This document shows positions 32,890-45,400 of a stretch of DNA of 64,000 nucleotides, one piece after another. A model generated the notes under the pieces. That model did not search any database, was not told where the DNA came from, and was given only the letters and a program-made list of their open reading frames with translations. Made by a program: the position numbers and the translations under genes. Every line of letters starts with the position of its first letter. Position 1 is the stretch's first letter. The stretch is from Kingdonia uniflora (Eukaryota > Streptophyta > Magnoliopsida > Ranunculales > Circaeasteraceae): NCBI GenBank assembly GCA_014058105.1, contig JACGCM010002435.1, forward strand, positions 2,790,001 to 2,854,000. Reading direction: 5' to 3'.

Positions 32890-35727
32890 TCAAGAAGACA
32901 TAAATTCTTGTGCTCTAGCAACAACAACCTCTCTGCCTAACTCTACTCGTGCCTCCATAATGGGACCAATACCAGTTTCCATATGATTTAAACAGTTACT
33001 TTGGTCTATGTTAACCTTACAGATATAACCCTTTAAAACTAGACAGTTATGCAACAAATCCCCTTCCATCTCAAGCCTCTTCACTTCCTCCACACAATAG
33101 GCAATTACTATCATTATCTCCCTCGAATGCACCTCATCCATGGAAAGTCTATTTCGATTCGATATGGCCAGGTCAACAAAATTCATACCTATAACCTGAA
33201 ATTTTTTATTCAACTTTGCATAACGAACCTTGGCTCCCTCCAAACTTCCCTCCAAATCTGCTACAAAATCGTTCAATACCTTCAGTGATTTCACATATTT
33301 ACCCTGTTTAACATGGTTTTCTCTTTATAGTCGTTTAACTCATGTACATCCCTTCGTAACTCTAACAACTCTGCCTCCTTTGTCTGCAAAACCTCATTTA
33401 CGCTATGTTCACTAAATGAGGCATTATTCAACGTGTCATCCTTTTTTCTTAAAGCTTCCTCACTCTAAATCTTTTTCCATAAATTTGAGCAATATTCAAT
33501 TTATCCCCATTCTCTCTAGCCCACTCATTTGCTTTCCTTACAGCAGCTCAAAAACAAACCAAATCTATTTCTAATGATTTGATTAGAACTTGAGCACGAG
33601 CCAGTTTAGCTTGTACGCTAGCCACTTCACCCTCCTTCTACTTCAATTTCTCCCTAGCATTGTTATGATTCCACTTCAACTTTTTCCTTTTCGCCTTTAA
33701 GGCTCAAATCCTATATTGAGTACCATCTACATCTTTATTCTTGTCTTTCATTTTCGCTACATCTCTTTCCAACATCTTTACAGTAATATTCAACTTCTCC
33801 ATCTCAATTTGAGTGTTCACTAACTCACCCTGTGCGCTACCCAATTTAGCTTCCTGGTCCTTAATTTTCTTAGTCAGCTCCCTAGCTGTCGCTTCTAACT
33901 TTATCCACTTCAGCCACAATTTTACATACTGATCGGAAGTCTTTTCCAATGCCTATTGACCCCTATCTAATTCGAGGTTAAACTCATGATTACATTTGAT
34001 GGTATCCTCCTCACCTGATCGTACAGCTTCTAGCTCGGCTTGTATAATAGTTCGATTTCTAGTTCAACACATGGAACACTGTCCAATATATGTTTCTCAT
34101 ATAAATAGTTCGCACATACAACAACTTACATACATTACTCCCATCTCTTGCAGTCAGTTATATATATCATTGACACACCATAACGAGTTGATACTGCCGA
34201 AGCCTTCAAGCTATGAAGTTTCACGTTCTGGTGGCCAAATGCTCTACAATTTTAGGATCGGGATGGATACCACGACCCTCTAATATTTCAAAGTACGCCT
34301 TTTTAACCCTCTCTCACTATCTATTTCAGCTTCTAAATAGAGGGTCAATTATATTAACTTTTTGGCTGCTCCTGGTGTATTTTCCCTAATACCACCAGGC
34401 AGGAAATGTTGAAATTTACGTACCTACCCCTATCTTTTCTAAGCACTTCATTTTTCTCTATTTTTTCTTTAGCTCACCCTAAATGAGCTACACATAAATC
34501 ACACCAATGATTTTCACTAAGTTCTCTATATTTTCTCACCTGAATCTCCGTAAGGGTAGTCAATAAGGCTACTGCGTATATAAAATTTTTCTCCCTAGTG
34601 AACTCTTTCTTTAAGCCCTCAATTGTGGTGTGCAGTTCGTTAAGTTCCTACACAGCAATTTCCATATCAAACAACTTCTAAAAACACAAAATTTTTGCTA
34701 TTCATATCTATCCGCATGCAAAGTTTGGCAACCACAATAATATACTCTTCTACAAACATTCTACATATATATTAGTCTACCTTCTCAGATTCTTCAACTC
34801 CCTGGCTTTCCTGGTGCGTACTAGGGGATACAAGATTTAACCCTAATACAGCTTCGTCTCGCGGAGCCCTCCTCCTTAACTCCGCTTCTTCCTCTCACTC
34901 TAACCTACAAACATCGTCGAATCACCCTTCCATTATGGCTTCAACATCCTCAAAATCATACCCATTGTCCTGTAAACAATGAGTAAGACTGTTCCAGGCA
35001 GCAATCACCTCGCTATTTTGTTATTGGGCCTCAAACGCGATCTTATCCACCACTGCCAGGTACAACTTCTTAAACTCTGCAATCTCTATGATCGATTGCA
35101 TCTTTGCTTCCTTCAGCTTTTTCTCAAACTGAGCAATCCGCTTCTCCAGCCCCAATTTCCCTTCCACGAATCCAAGGTAGATACCTTTAACAACGCGGGA
35201 AACCTACAAAAAACCATAAAACACAAAAAGCCCATTACACATCACTTTAAAAATAACCAATCACACCAATTCCATAACTCAAACTTACCCTGTGCAACAC
35301 CTCATGCACCGCAGAGTTTACCTTCTTAACATCTTCTAAGATTACTGCCTTGAACTTATTCCCCAAAGCCAGCAGCTCATCATCCATACTCGATACTCTA
35401 ACATCATCCTTCAGCTCATTAAAAGTAGGGGGATTATCTATCTTCCTCTTCAGGTTTCTCTTCTTGTAAACCTTGCGGCTGGTGGTTCCCGAGCAAATCC
35501 CACCAGCTCGTAGCTTCCCGACGGGTAATGGAACTTTTCCAAATGAGAGAAAGGCTAAATTATTGGCCCCTATTTTGTCTACCGCAGTTAGAGGCGCAGC
35601 CGAAGATGAAATCTCACCTGCCATTTTTATCTTCGCCTGTGATTTCTGGACTTTAACCGATTTATTGTTCACCATCTTGTGCCTACTTATCTCAAAGATT
35701 CTCCTTTCTTTACTTTAGAATGAGGAT
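32890..35727 (-). pseudogene. Core antisense gene, coiled-coil exons, element B
   Basis: Begins after the TTTATCCAG acceptor (35729-35728) with the phase-1 join giving HPHSKVKK. Open pieces: 35675-35247 (142 codons with the basic stretch KKRNLKRK), 33949-33704 and 33294-32890 (coiled coil, then IAYCVEEVKRLE and KGYICKVNIDQSNC). The Cys/Asp-rich end matches element A. Charged Lys/Glu helices dominate. Many stops in the rest. Confidence 0.6.
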
Positions 35728-35804
35728 CTGGATAAAGCACAAATATTGTCATAAACCAATGGAGAACAAACAGGCACAACTTGAAATTGGTAAGATTTAC
35801 TTAC

Positions 35805-36693
35805 GTTTCTTAGCAGTTTTATATTTGAGAGTCAAGGGGTCCCCGTCAGCTCGCTGGAGACACTCGTCTTTCACCCAAATCACATTATCATTTCATACTC
35901 TTCCAGCATAATTAAGGTCGAAAAATTGGGGTCGGGTCGAACTGGAAGAGAAGTACGTACCTCCGGATAAAGTGACGCATTTTTCAGTATATAATACTTT
36001 AAAACATCGGAAGGAGTTATTCTTCTCTCATTCTCCTCATGGGCCCACCTCCTATTTAATTTCTCACAGACATTGATCACCTCCCACATGTTACCATTGA
36101 GTGGGGCCGGGCACGCCTTGATCTTGTTCATAATGCCATTTGTAAGGTTGCTTAAAGGCACCACCAACCCATATTCAAATTGGGCGAAATAACACAAAAA
36201 ACCTTCAACCAAATCACCACCAAAATACTCAAGAGCAACGAACTTTGGTATTTTCCTATAAGTTTTCTCGCGCTCCAAGTCAGGCAGCAAGAAAAATGTG
36301 CTTTCACCCCCCCCCCCCCCATACCCCCTTCCACCAGAATACACCCTAAAAATCTCCAATCATACTCCATTACGTCCCCCCATACACCAACTATACTACT
36401 TTTACATCTCCTTAAACAATTCTGATTTTACAAGATACCTAAAGAGATTACCAGGGAAATCTGGAAACACGAGATGATCCTCGCCTTCCCTTTCCTCTGA
36501 GTTGCTCTCCTCCTCAACATCTCAATCGGCCTCATTTGAGTTATACTTAATAAGCTTTCCCCCCACAGATTTGGCACCCTCACATCCTACATTTTCGTCC
36601 ACACTCGGTCGACTCAAGGTGGAAGGCTCCATCCCGAACTATAAGCTTGAAAAGAAGGGCGTCTACTTCTGCATACTTTGTACGAATCTACAC
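35805..36693 (-). pseudogene. Core antisense gene, exon 2, element B
   Basis: The acceptor (TTTATTTAG, ending 36694) is in the same place as in A and C. The reading includes WCMGGRNGV and VALEYFGGD, then GFLCYFAQFEYG, PLSNLTNGIMNKI, ACPAPLNGNMWEV and ITPSDVLKYY, all matching element A. It ends at AAAC/GTAAGT (donor GT at 35804-35803), a canonical donor. A C14 tract at 36307-36320 gives a poly-Gly run. The longest open frame is 36359-35880. The function of this Tat aORF protein is unknown. Confidence 0.7.
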
Positions 36694-36986
36694 CTAAATA
36701 AAGGTTCAGGTATTTCAATTAATTTCTATATTCCTTTTGACTTATTGCTTTTTTAACAAAAGCAAAATAATATATATATATACAGTTTATTATTTGTCAT
36801 CCCTTCAAAAGGCCAATTTTTCCTCAAACCGTACATAAGCAAAATTTTCACATATAGTAAACCTTTTAAAATTCAAATACAAAAAACTAGAGAGAATACT
36901 CCATAAAAGTATAAATGATGAATCATCACATCCATACACAGAGATTCATATCAAACACAACTACGATATTCACGAAGATCACTAAC

Positions 36987-37270
36987 CTTCAACGTCTGAA
37001 AAAGAATCAGACACCGTAAACGTTTCCTTCTTCACAATAGAGCTCTGTAACAATAATTTTATCTCAACCCCAACGATGGTCACTTCCCCTACCCTATAAA
37101 AATGATGCCAACTCTCTGGATTCTTCTCTCCAAAATCTCTCCAATTAAACTTTTTTTTTTCTCTCTCTAGATTTTTGCCTCTTTGTTTTTTGTAAACGTT
37201 TGGAAGAAAAAAGAGTGGAACTATTTGTAATTTTTCTTTCTAACAGCAGGCATTTTTTAGGACACACATA
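36987..37270 (-). pseudogene. Core antisense gene, exon 1, element B
   Basis: Ends SDSFSDVE and then G split at GAAG/GTTAGT (exon end 36987). The intron to 36694 is 293 bp. The N-terminal limit is uncertain. The C-terminal Ser/Asp motif and splice site match element A. Confidence 0.5.
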
Positions 37271-37339
37271 AGCCCCCCTCGGCTTTTTAGCGAAGACATC
37301 TCTTCTACTATTCTTGTCAGACGACTCATACCATTTGGG

Positions 37340-37347
37340 TATAAATA
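37340..37347 (-). promoter_or_regulatory. TATA-like box of the core antisense gene, element B
   Basis: TATTTATA on the minus strand, upstream of exon 1 as in A and C. Weaker than theirs, and nearly symmetric. Confidence 0.3.
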
Positions 37348-37380
37348 CCTTTTATTATTACTTCAAACCCTATAATTAAA

Positions 37381-37381
<1 letters not shown>

Positions 37382-37417
<36 letters not shown>
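37382..37417. repeat. (CT)n microsatellite
   Basis: An uninterrupted CT run of about 35 bases between the antisense core gene and ORFb of element B. Confidence 0.9.
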
Positions 37418-37419
<2 letters not shown>

Positions 37420-37670
37420 TCTCTACATCCATGATGACAAAATTACCTCACACGGAATCGACCTATTCCTCCACAATAAATCTTGTACTCTTAATTTCAT
37501 CTTCTCCAGCATATTATCACTTCACCATTATTCTCAATACTCCAACATTCGAAATTCAAAAATAAAAATCCCAAACAACTTTCACATAAAATAAAGAATA
37601 GAATCATAACATAAATATTATTAACTTATATACAGTTACATTATTTTGACATACACACATGATCGATCTC

Positions 37671-38023
37671 TCACAAATAGTTACATCTAAAACAACCAAG
37701 GTGCTCTGCAGCACCACACCTTATCAATTCCCCACTAACAATCCTCTCATCTTCAATAACTATCTCATCTAGTGTAATCTCTTTCGCAGCAATTCTTCGA
37801 GCTTCAGGCTCGACGATCATTTCATAGAATACCTTACACCAAAAATGACGATCAACCTTATTCTCCCTAGCCCTTGCATTCAGCCCATCCACCTGTAATA
37901 CAAAAATAGGCAAATCAGCATCATAATTGAGCTACCCAAATAACCTTTCACGAACTTCAGGTACCTTTATAGCCAAATGCTCTCAACCGTATATCAAACT
38001 CTCAGAGAGTGAGTCATTACCAT
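37671..38023 (-). pseudogene. Antisense ORFb, element B
   Basis: Starts MVMTHSLRV at 38023 and ends GCFRCNYL at 37671, about 118 codons with one frameshift and stops. It aligns with A and C over the whole length (VPEVRERLFG, DADLP, VEPEARRIAAKEI, EDERIV). ORFb is a conserved protein of no family I recognise, here just inside the element C insertion. Confidence 0.65.
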
Positions 38024-38597
38024 GTTTACTAATTTTATATTTGTATTTTCCCCTTATTTATTAGCATAAAGTACGATATTATCATATCTCATCTTATACG
38101 CCTCTTAGATACTACCTGATAAACATCACAGCTACCATAATTATCCACCCTAACAAGCAGATACTTATCTCTCCGCCTCAGATCAAAAAATACATACTAC
38201 TTGGTCAAATTTTTGACAATTTATTTTTTAAACTCTACTTTTATTAAATTACTTCGAGCAGTGCACACTTATTTTCATCATACATACTTACTAAGTTCGA
38301 TACTCAGATTTACAACATTCAAAAGATACAAAGTTCAAACGATCTGCCATTTACAGTTCGAAAAACATTTCATATTTTGATATAACCATATTATATTCTA
38401 CAGTTCGATATAATCATTTTCATCCATTAATCCAGAGTTTCAAACATTTGATATCACAACCTTTTTCATTAGCCCAAAACTGCAGACTACAAAATACTTT
38501 AAAGGAAATAGTAAGTTACAAATACTTTCTATAGCTTGTTCTCTAAATTACAATCACTATCAAGTATCAGCAAAGTTTTCAAGTAGGAACACCAGCA
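38024..38597. other. non-coding gap, element B
   Basis: AT-rich DNA between ORFb and the short duplication. I see no conserved ORF. It matches the position of unassigned DNA in A and C. Confidence 0.35.
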
Positions 38598-38708
38598 GCT
38601 TCGTCCACCTCTGAAACCACAACTTCTTCAAGAAAACAAAGATGGTTGTATCAAAAGTCTTCCACCTCTGAAACTACCACTTTTGCAAGAAAAAAAAATG
38701 GTTGTAAC
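38598..38708. repeat. 58-bp tandem duplication at the element C insertion point
   Basis: CCACCTCTGAAAC(C/T)AC with a downstream AAGAAAA..ATGGTTGTA occurs at about 38604 and 38662. Element C starts directly after the second copy at 38709. The last five bases (GTAAC) are C's left target duplication. Confidence 0.7.
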
Positions 38709-39278
38709 TGTAGTGGCTTATTCCACATCTCGGACTCGTGCTTCATCTTCGACAAACATACGACCACTCGACCGCATCAACATACACGTGACACAATGTA
38801 TGACACATTACAGTTACAAAGTTCTAAGTCATCACTTTTGATATCTACATCAACAGTTCGAGTCAACGAATGCATCATCATCAATGAAGCCGTTACAAAA
38901 TAGTAAGATCAGACCATTACACAATCAGGTCAAAAGATTATCAAATATATATTGTAACGCCCATCAGTAAGGATAATAATAGTCACCAAATAGTCATATT
39001 ATAAGACCTATAAATAGGACCAGATAATTCCAGATGAGGAACGGATGAATCATCACTCTAACACTCTATATACGAACATTCAAAACATCCTCTGTAATAG
39101 CTAGCAACCTCAATAAGATCTTTCATTTTCTAAAATTCTCAAGAGAGGTCATGATTTTTAACCTATTCAAAGATTTTCTATGCTAAACTTTTGCGTTAGC
39201 TATTACTCACTGGTCATTAGCATTCTGATTATCTTTGGTATAAAGACGAAGTTCGGATCACAAAATTAGGCTATTACA
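38709..39278 (+). repeat. Element C 5' LTR (570 bp)
   Basis: TGTAGTGGCTT to GGCTATTACA, matching 53520-54089. TATAAATA at 39009-39016. Confidence 0.92.
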
Positions 39279-39298
39279 TTTGGCACCATTTATGGGAA
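39279..39298 (+). other. Primer-binding site, element C
   Basis: TTTGGCACCATTTATGGGAA directly after the LTR; a variant of the site in A, B and D. Confidence 0.78.
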
Positions 39299-39339
39299 TG
39301 ATGTTCTCAAACTTATTATCTCAGAAATAGCTGATCATC

Positions 39340-41060
39340 ACTCCACCGAATCACGCTTCAAAACTAGAGTACGCCGATTTCTTCAGGAGAAGGAAACGCG
39401 GTACTAGCAGAACTGCAGGCCAATCTTAACTCTGAAACTAAAAGGCGGCCCACTCTGGAACAACAGTTGGAAAACATACAAGATGCATTGAAGGTTTTGC
39501 AGAGTTAACAGATCGCAGCCAAGAAGAAAAAAGGTGTACTGCCAGCTACTTCACAGGTTTCCATTTTTGACAGGATAGAACCTCACGCAAACAATCTGGG
39601 AGGCAAAGTTTGATCTAATCATAAGCAACATGGGTGTAAGCCTGCTCTGATACAGGAAGTCTACCAAGAAGTTGATAGAGGTCTTACTGGAGTCAGACAG
39701 GCTAAAGAGCCACCCCAAGGAAAATTTATTATTCTGGTACATGATCGGCTAAGTAAAGGAAGTGGTGACTACAACCCTTGTGAAGAACGCGTCCTATCCG
39801 ACCATTACAGCTCGTCAGTACGTGACTCAGGAACATGTTAAAAATAATATCAAAGAACTGTTTAATGCCTAGGCTCAAACTACTAAAAACATTTACAATA
39901 GGTTACCGAAGAGCCCGATTGCTCAGGAATTATTGGATTGCGAGGTTCCTACCGGCTTTCACACACCAAATATCTAAAAATACAAAGGAAATGATCCAGT
40001 GGAGCATGTTCAAGAATTTTAGGATACTCTAGGTTTACATTCTACATCCAACCACATTCTATGTGAACTTTTTCCTACCACTTTACTAAGCGAGCCTCTA
40101 CGATGGTTCCATTCTCTACCAGAAGGGTCCATTATGACTTTTGAACAATTGCGGGAACTTTTCTTCAAGAACTACTCGCACAATAGAGATAAAGAGGAGA
40201 ATTTTTATTCTCTATGCAACCTTAAGCAGGTACCAAGGGAAAAGCTTGAAGTATTTACTAAGAAATTCTTGGAGTTGGCCAGGAAGGTAGACTGACTCGA
40301 TTAAAAGATTACTATTTTAGCCTTTACCAATGCATTGCTTGAAGATAGTAGGGTGAAGGAGTACCTGATTCCGAATAAACCTACAGCCTTGGAAAATATA
40401 ATTGAGAAGGTCAACGGATATATTGATCTTGAAAGGATGGTAATCAAAAGACAGAAAACTCATAAATCGACCTTGACAGCAAGAGATCAATCCGTAGACC
40501 AAGATATCAATCGCGTTGTTGATCATGGAGAAAACAAGAAGAGGACCAAGTCTAATGACGATCGACCTTGGAAAGGCAATATTATGCCAAAACACTGTCT
40601 TCCCAAGATGACTGTTACCATAGCCAACATATATCCTATACTTCAAAAGGATACGATTTTTCACAACACCCAGTATCTCCGACCTATTGAGAACAAACCA
40701 TATTGCATTCACCACAAAGTCTGACATCATAAGACGGAACATTGAGTCACTTTACAGTGATTGTTGGAGTATATTTTTGCAGATGGATGAATGCATGAGT
40801 ACATCGTAGACTTTGAAAGTTACAAGTGTGGAAGAAACAAGCTTCCCACAGAGATCGTACATGTCATAGAAATTGTAGAGGAGAAATATTTGCACCAAAT
40901 CTCCCTCATCCACTTTATCGAGACTCATACCATTAACAGATCGATCAGATGCAAAAGACGACGTCTTGGCCAATGTCACGATCTATCCATGGTCAACAAG
41001 GAAGCTTGATTACTCCCTACTTCCAATTCCCAGCGTACAGGGATCTCTTTCAAAGATTGC
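39340..41060 (+). pseudogene. gag, element C
   Basis: The gag core reads SPIAQELLDCEVPTGFHTPN (near 39910), LRWFHSLPEGSIMTFEQL (near 40100), YSHNRDKEENFYSLCNLKQ and FLELARKVD. Residues ENIIEKVNGYIDLERM follow in an open frame (40335-40724). The CHHC-like motif begins PYCIHHKV near 40700, with its last Cys lost. The start codon is not identifiable. Several stops. Confidence 0.82.
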
Positions 41061-41480
41061 AATGTTTGACATGTTAACTTTCCTCATCATGATGCACTCG
41101 TGATCATGATAAAAATGAGAAATATTGTGCTACATACAATGATGGTAGATACTGGTGGTAGCATCGAATTGTTTTTCCAAAGTACTATTGATCAGATGGG
41201 ACTGACTGACAAAGTTTAACTAAGTGACGTCGACATCAGTGGGTTCAATGGCCCTAAGGAAGAATGTGAAGGAAAGATCATACTTCCTATTACAGCTGGT
41301 CTAGTAATAATCAACGAAATATTCTACGTTATCAATGTAAGATCGCGCTATCTGGGAATCATGGGGCGTTGCTGGCTGCATAACATACGATCTATCCCAT
41401 CGACCTATCATTTGAGACTGCGATTCGATTGGAATGACAGCATTTACGAAATCAAAGGCAGTTAAAAGTTAGCCCGAGCT
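41061..41480 (+). pseudogene. Aspartic protease, element C
   Basis: MMVDTGGSIELFFQSTIDQM near 41140 keeps the catalytic D-T-G. The C-terminal YLGIMGRCWLHN is near 41355. This is the only protease in the nest with an intact active-site triplet. An in-frame stop follows QMGLTDKV. Confidence 0.78.
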
Positions 41481-41689
41481 TGTGAAAATTTTGTTACCAC
41501 TGTGACAGAACTATCAATACCACAGCTCGCATAACAATTACAGAAAATCACAGAGAACATTACAGAGAACTTCACAAAAAATAAATTGCCAAATGCATAA
41601 ACTACATAATACATTGAGATCAGTGGAGATAAATGGGGCACCTACATTAGAACTTTTTTTCCCACAACAAAGCGCAATGCACTTATTCA

Positions 41690-42350
41690 ATTTCTCAAAA
41701 ACATCAGTGATGTCTTCGCTTGGACGTTTTACGAAATGTAAGGCATTGATCCAAATTTGGCCTGCCATGAGCTAAGTTTGAAAGATAAAGCTGAGGCAGC
41801 CAAACATAAACAAAGAAGTTTAGTACCGAGGCTCTGAGATAAAGTCAACAAAGAGATCGATAAACTCATTGAAGTTGGTTTTATGTGAAAAGCCAACTAC
41901 CGAGAATGGATCTCGAACATTGTCGCAGTGCCAAAGAAAAATGGAAAAATCAGAGTCTGCGTGGATTTCACAGGCCTCAATAAACATACACCGAAAGATA
42001 GTTTTCCACTTCCTATCATCAATCATCTGCTTGATTCTACCGTAAGGCACAAATCTTATCCATGATAGACGACGTATCAGGGTACAACCAAATACCTCTA
42101 TTAACTGAAGATTAATAAAAAATGACTTTTATTACAGGGCATGGTTTGTATTGCTACAAAGTCATACCTTTCGGACTCAAGAACGCAGGAGCTACTTACT
42201 AAAGATTGATGATACAGACGTCCAAAGACCATCTTGGGAAAACGATGGAAGTTTACATTGATGATATGTTGTGTAAAAGTCTCAAGAAGGAAAACCATCT
42301 CGCAGATTTACACACGGCCTTCAAAAGTCTTCGATCTTAAAGAATGCGAC
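41690..42350 (+). pseudogene. Reverse transcriptase, element C
   Basis: VFAWTFYEM near 41710, then VAVPKKNGKIRVCVDFTGLN near 41925, FPLPII, YKVIPFGLKNAGATY near 42155 and the active site V-Y-I-D-D-M-L near 42250 with both Asp. Stops and small frameshifts throughout. Confidence 0.88.
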
Positions 42351-43560
42351 TCAATCCTGATAAGTGCCCGTTCGAAGTCCAATCAAGCAAATTCTTAGGC
42401 CATTTAAAAAGCAACAAGACATAGAAGCTGACACAGATCATATTCATACACTGTTTATCTATACCTTCTCCAAGGACGAAGAAAGACGTACAAAAGCTAG
42501 CTGGCAAGATAGCAACAATCAATCTTTTTGTCTCCAAATCTTCAAATCGGTGTTGATGGTTATTCGACCTATTGCGTGAAGGCACAAAGAAAAAGAAACC
42601 TTAAAAAGATCCTTAGATCGAGTGGATTGCAGAATGTAAAGCAGCTTTCCAAAAACTTAAGTGCTATTTGGGAAAACTACCAGTAATGAGTACACCCAAG
42701 GAAGGAGAAGAGCTCACCATATATCTTGCCGTTACTGATGAATCACTGAGCTCTGTTCTTATTCGACTTGACGATAAAATAAATAAACATGTCTACTTTA
42801 TTAGCAAGACTCTTACTTGGGTAAAATCACAAAATACTAAGATTGAAAAATTGTTGTTAGCTCTTATTTACATGTCATAGAAATTAAAATAGTATTTCCA
42901 AGCTCACTCAGTTCGAGTAATGACAAATTATCCTTTGGTAAAATTTTATCCAAACAAGAGAAATCCAAATGAGTGTAGCAATGGTCAGTAACTCTTGGGG
43001 AGCACGATATACGTTTCAAACCATGACATTCCAAAAAAGTGAAAGCAGTAACAGATTTCCTTGTAGACTTTCTAGTAGATGATCCTGACTTGGAAGAAGA
43101 TAGTACCAACATCAATGAAGAACAGTTCAAGGAAAAGCTAGATTAGATATCCAAGAAAGGTTGGCGCCTTCTAACTGACAGTTCTGCCAGACATGTGGGG
43201 TCGGGTATCGGCATCGTCGTTATTACACCTTCCAATGACAGAATTGAAAAGGCAATCATACTCAATTTCGAAGCTACCGATAATGAGACCACATGAGGTA
43301 TTAATTCATGGTCTAGATATGGCTCTAGAGATTGAGGTTCCCGAGTTATCTGTATACACGAACTCGTTACTAATAGTAATCCATTATATATATAAGTTTC
43401 AGAAAAATAAAAAAATGATTGATTACGCTACAGTATTAGCCGACAGAATGAGCAGATTCAACAAAGTTGCCATCAAACATTTACCTCATGGAGAAAATAG
43501 ACATTCAAATTTCCTTGCCTATCTGGCGGGAGTCCTCGGAACAGAAGCCTGATATTTGAA
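42351..43560 (+). pseudogene. RT connection and RNase H, element C
   Basis: MGKLPVMSTPKEGEELTIYL in an open frame (42668-42880). The RNase H starts LLTDSSARHVGSGIGIV near 43170. Open frame 43193-43552 covers HEVLIHGLDMALEIEVPELS and Y-T-N-S, where A has Y-T-D-S, so one acidic residue is lost. It ends FLAYLAGVLGTEA. Confidence 0.8.
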
Positions 43561-43779
43561 GATCGAAGTCATATCCACCCCCAGAATTAACATTATCAGT
43601 TCAAATTCTGTTAATACTAGGGGCGATAAAGAGGATGAGGACGATTGAAGATGACATTTCCTCACATATATCGGGCCCAAAAGTAAGTTTGGAGGTAAAC
43701 TCCCCAAAGATTCTACTAAAAGAAGACGTATACTTGACAATACTAAGTGATACGTTATTGCCGATAACTTCCTTTATAA

Positions 43780-44891
43780 AAAGTCAATAACAATGCCCTA
43801 TCTCCAATGTTTATCTGATAAATAGTCTGAAGACTTGAAGTACAAACTTTACAAAGGTACCTATAGATCCCATGTAGGAGGACGATCTTTAGCAAACCGA
43901 ACTCTTACTCAAGGAGTCATTTGGCCTAAAATAAAGCTCAAGCCATTGAATATGCAAGTAAGTATGATGCCTGCCAACAACATAGACCCCAAATTCAAGC
44001 TCTAGCTTTGGAACTGCATTAGAGCAAGGTTACCTGGCCATTCAGGCGATGGAACCTCGACCTCGCGGGAGAATTCCCAACTGCACCAGGAAAAAAGAAA
44101 CACCTCCTCATAGCAACGGACTACTTCACCAAATGGGTAGAAGCAGTTCCATTATGTCGAACACGGGAAGACGAAGTTATCAAGTTTATACGAGAAACCA
44201 TTATAATGCGGTTTGGTTGCCCTCACCTCATCAGAATCGACAATGGACCACAGTTTGTTGGTTTTAGGGTCGTAGATTTCTTCAACTAGCACAACATCAT
44301 CCACTCTCCTTCCAATTCATATTACCCACAAGGAAATTAACAGGCCGAAATCGCTAATTGAACTATTACGATGGAATCAAGAAGCGCTTAACAGATAAGA
44401 AGGGTAATTAGGTGCAGTAGTTACCATATATATTATGGGCGTATCGAATAATACCTCGAGTATCGATCGGATGTACGCCATTCATGTTGGCATACGGTAC
44501 CGAAACAATCATTCCTACTCAATATCATCACCCATGACACAATCATACCATAATAGACAAAGAAAACAAATTACAGTTGGCATGTAACATGAATTAGACC
44601 GAAAAAACATGAGATAGAGCAATCATGAACTTGGGATGATACCATCAGGCTTTAGCCAAATCTTATAATAAACGAGTTCATCATAGAGAGTTCAAAATTA
44701 AAGATCTCATCCTCTGAAAAATACCGAAGCATAGGAAGGAAGTCAATATTGGAAAGCTCACAGAAAATTGGGAAGGTCCTTTTATCATTGTTAGAAAAAG
44801 TGGACTTGGTTCTTATGACCTCGCCACCGAACATGGGGATCGAGTGCCTAATCCTTGGAACACAAGGAGATTGAAGCTATATCGAAGATAA
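43780..44891 (+). pseudogene. Integrase, element C
   Basis: The zinc-finger remnant is at about 43860-43990. The core has ATDYFTKWVEAVPLCRTRED near 44115 and IDNGPQFVGF near 44235, with both visible catalytic Asp kept. SNSYYPQGN and LWAYRIIP-like stretches follow, and the C-terminus NPWNTRRLKLYRR ends at taa 44889-44891. Confidence 0.83.
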
Positions 44892-44894
44892 TAA

Positions 44895-45400
44895 TTTATC
44901 ATAGTGTACTTTTCTAATAAATCTATCATCTTATACGTCGGTCTTACATCAATGAAATAATTATGCTTGATCGCTCTACATTAGAGTACTTTCTAATATT
45001 TCATACAGTACTCTATCTAACATTCTTTGTACGTTAATCTTATAACAATGAAATATTTGTGTTTAGTTGCCCTACATTTTAGTACATTTCAAATATATCA
45101 TACAAGTACTTCTATATACAAGCTATATTTCTAAAAGCATCACAGATTACCAGTAGGTTTACCCCATATTGTTATATTACAAATCATTTGTTGCTTCAGT
45201 CGAATTGATCTTCTATTTCCATTACAGATCGTTTGTTGCTTCAGTCGAACTAATCTTTTATTACATTACAAATTGTTTGTGGCTTCAGCCGAACTGATCT
45301 TCTTTTACGTTACAGATCATTTTGTGGCCTCAACCAATTTGATCTTCTATTACACAACTGGTCATTTGTTGTTTCAGCCAAACCAACCCTCTATTATACG
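44895..45400. repeat. Tandem repeats in the pol/antisense spacer, element C
   Basis: Two arrays. About 44895-45110 has two diverged units of about 115 bp sharing TTACATCAATGAAAT-like and GTACTTTCTAATAT-like parts. About 45176-45395 has five units of about 45 bp with (A/G)ATCATTTGTTGCTTCAG and TGATCTTCTATTAC, starting near 45176, 45221, 45265, 45309 and 45350. They are not related to the spacer repeats of A or B. Confidence 0.82.

Noticed and set aside
37681..37910. TTGTATTACAG acceptor-like site in ORFb of element B
   Set aside because: Alignment with A and C continues through it in frame, so it is coding.
45176..45395. CRISPR-like array (regular 45-bp units)
   Set aside because: Units are contiguous and degenerate with no unique spacers, in a plant retrotransposon; it is a tandem repeat.
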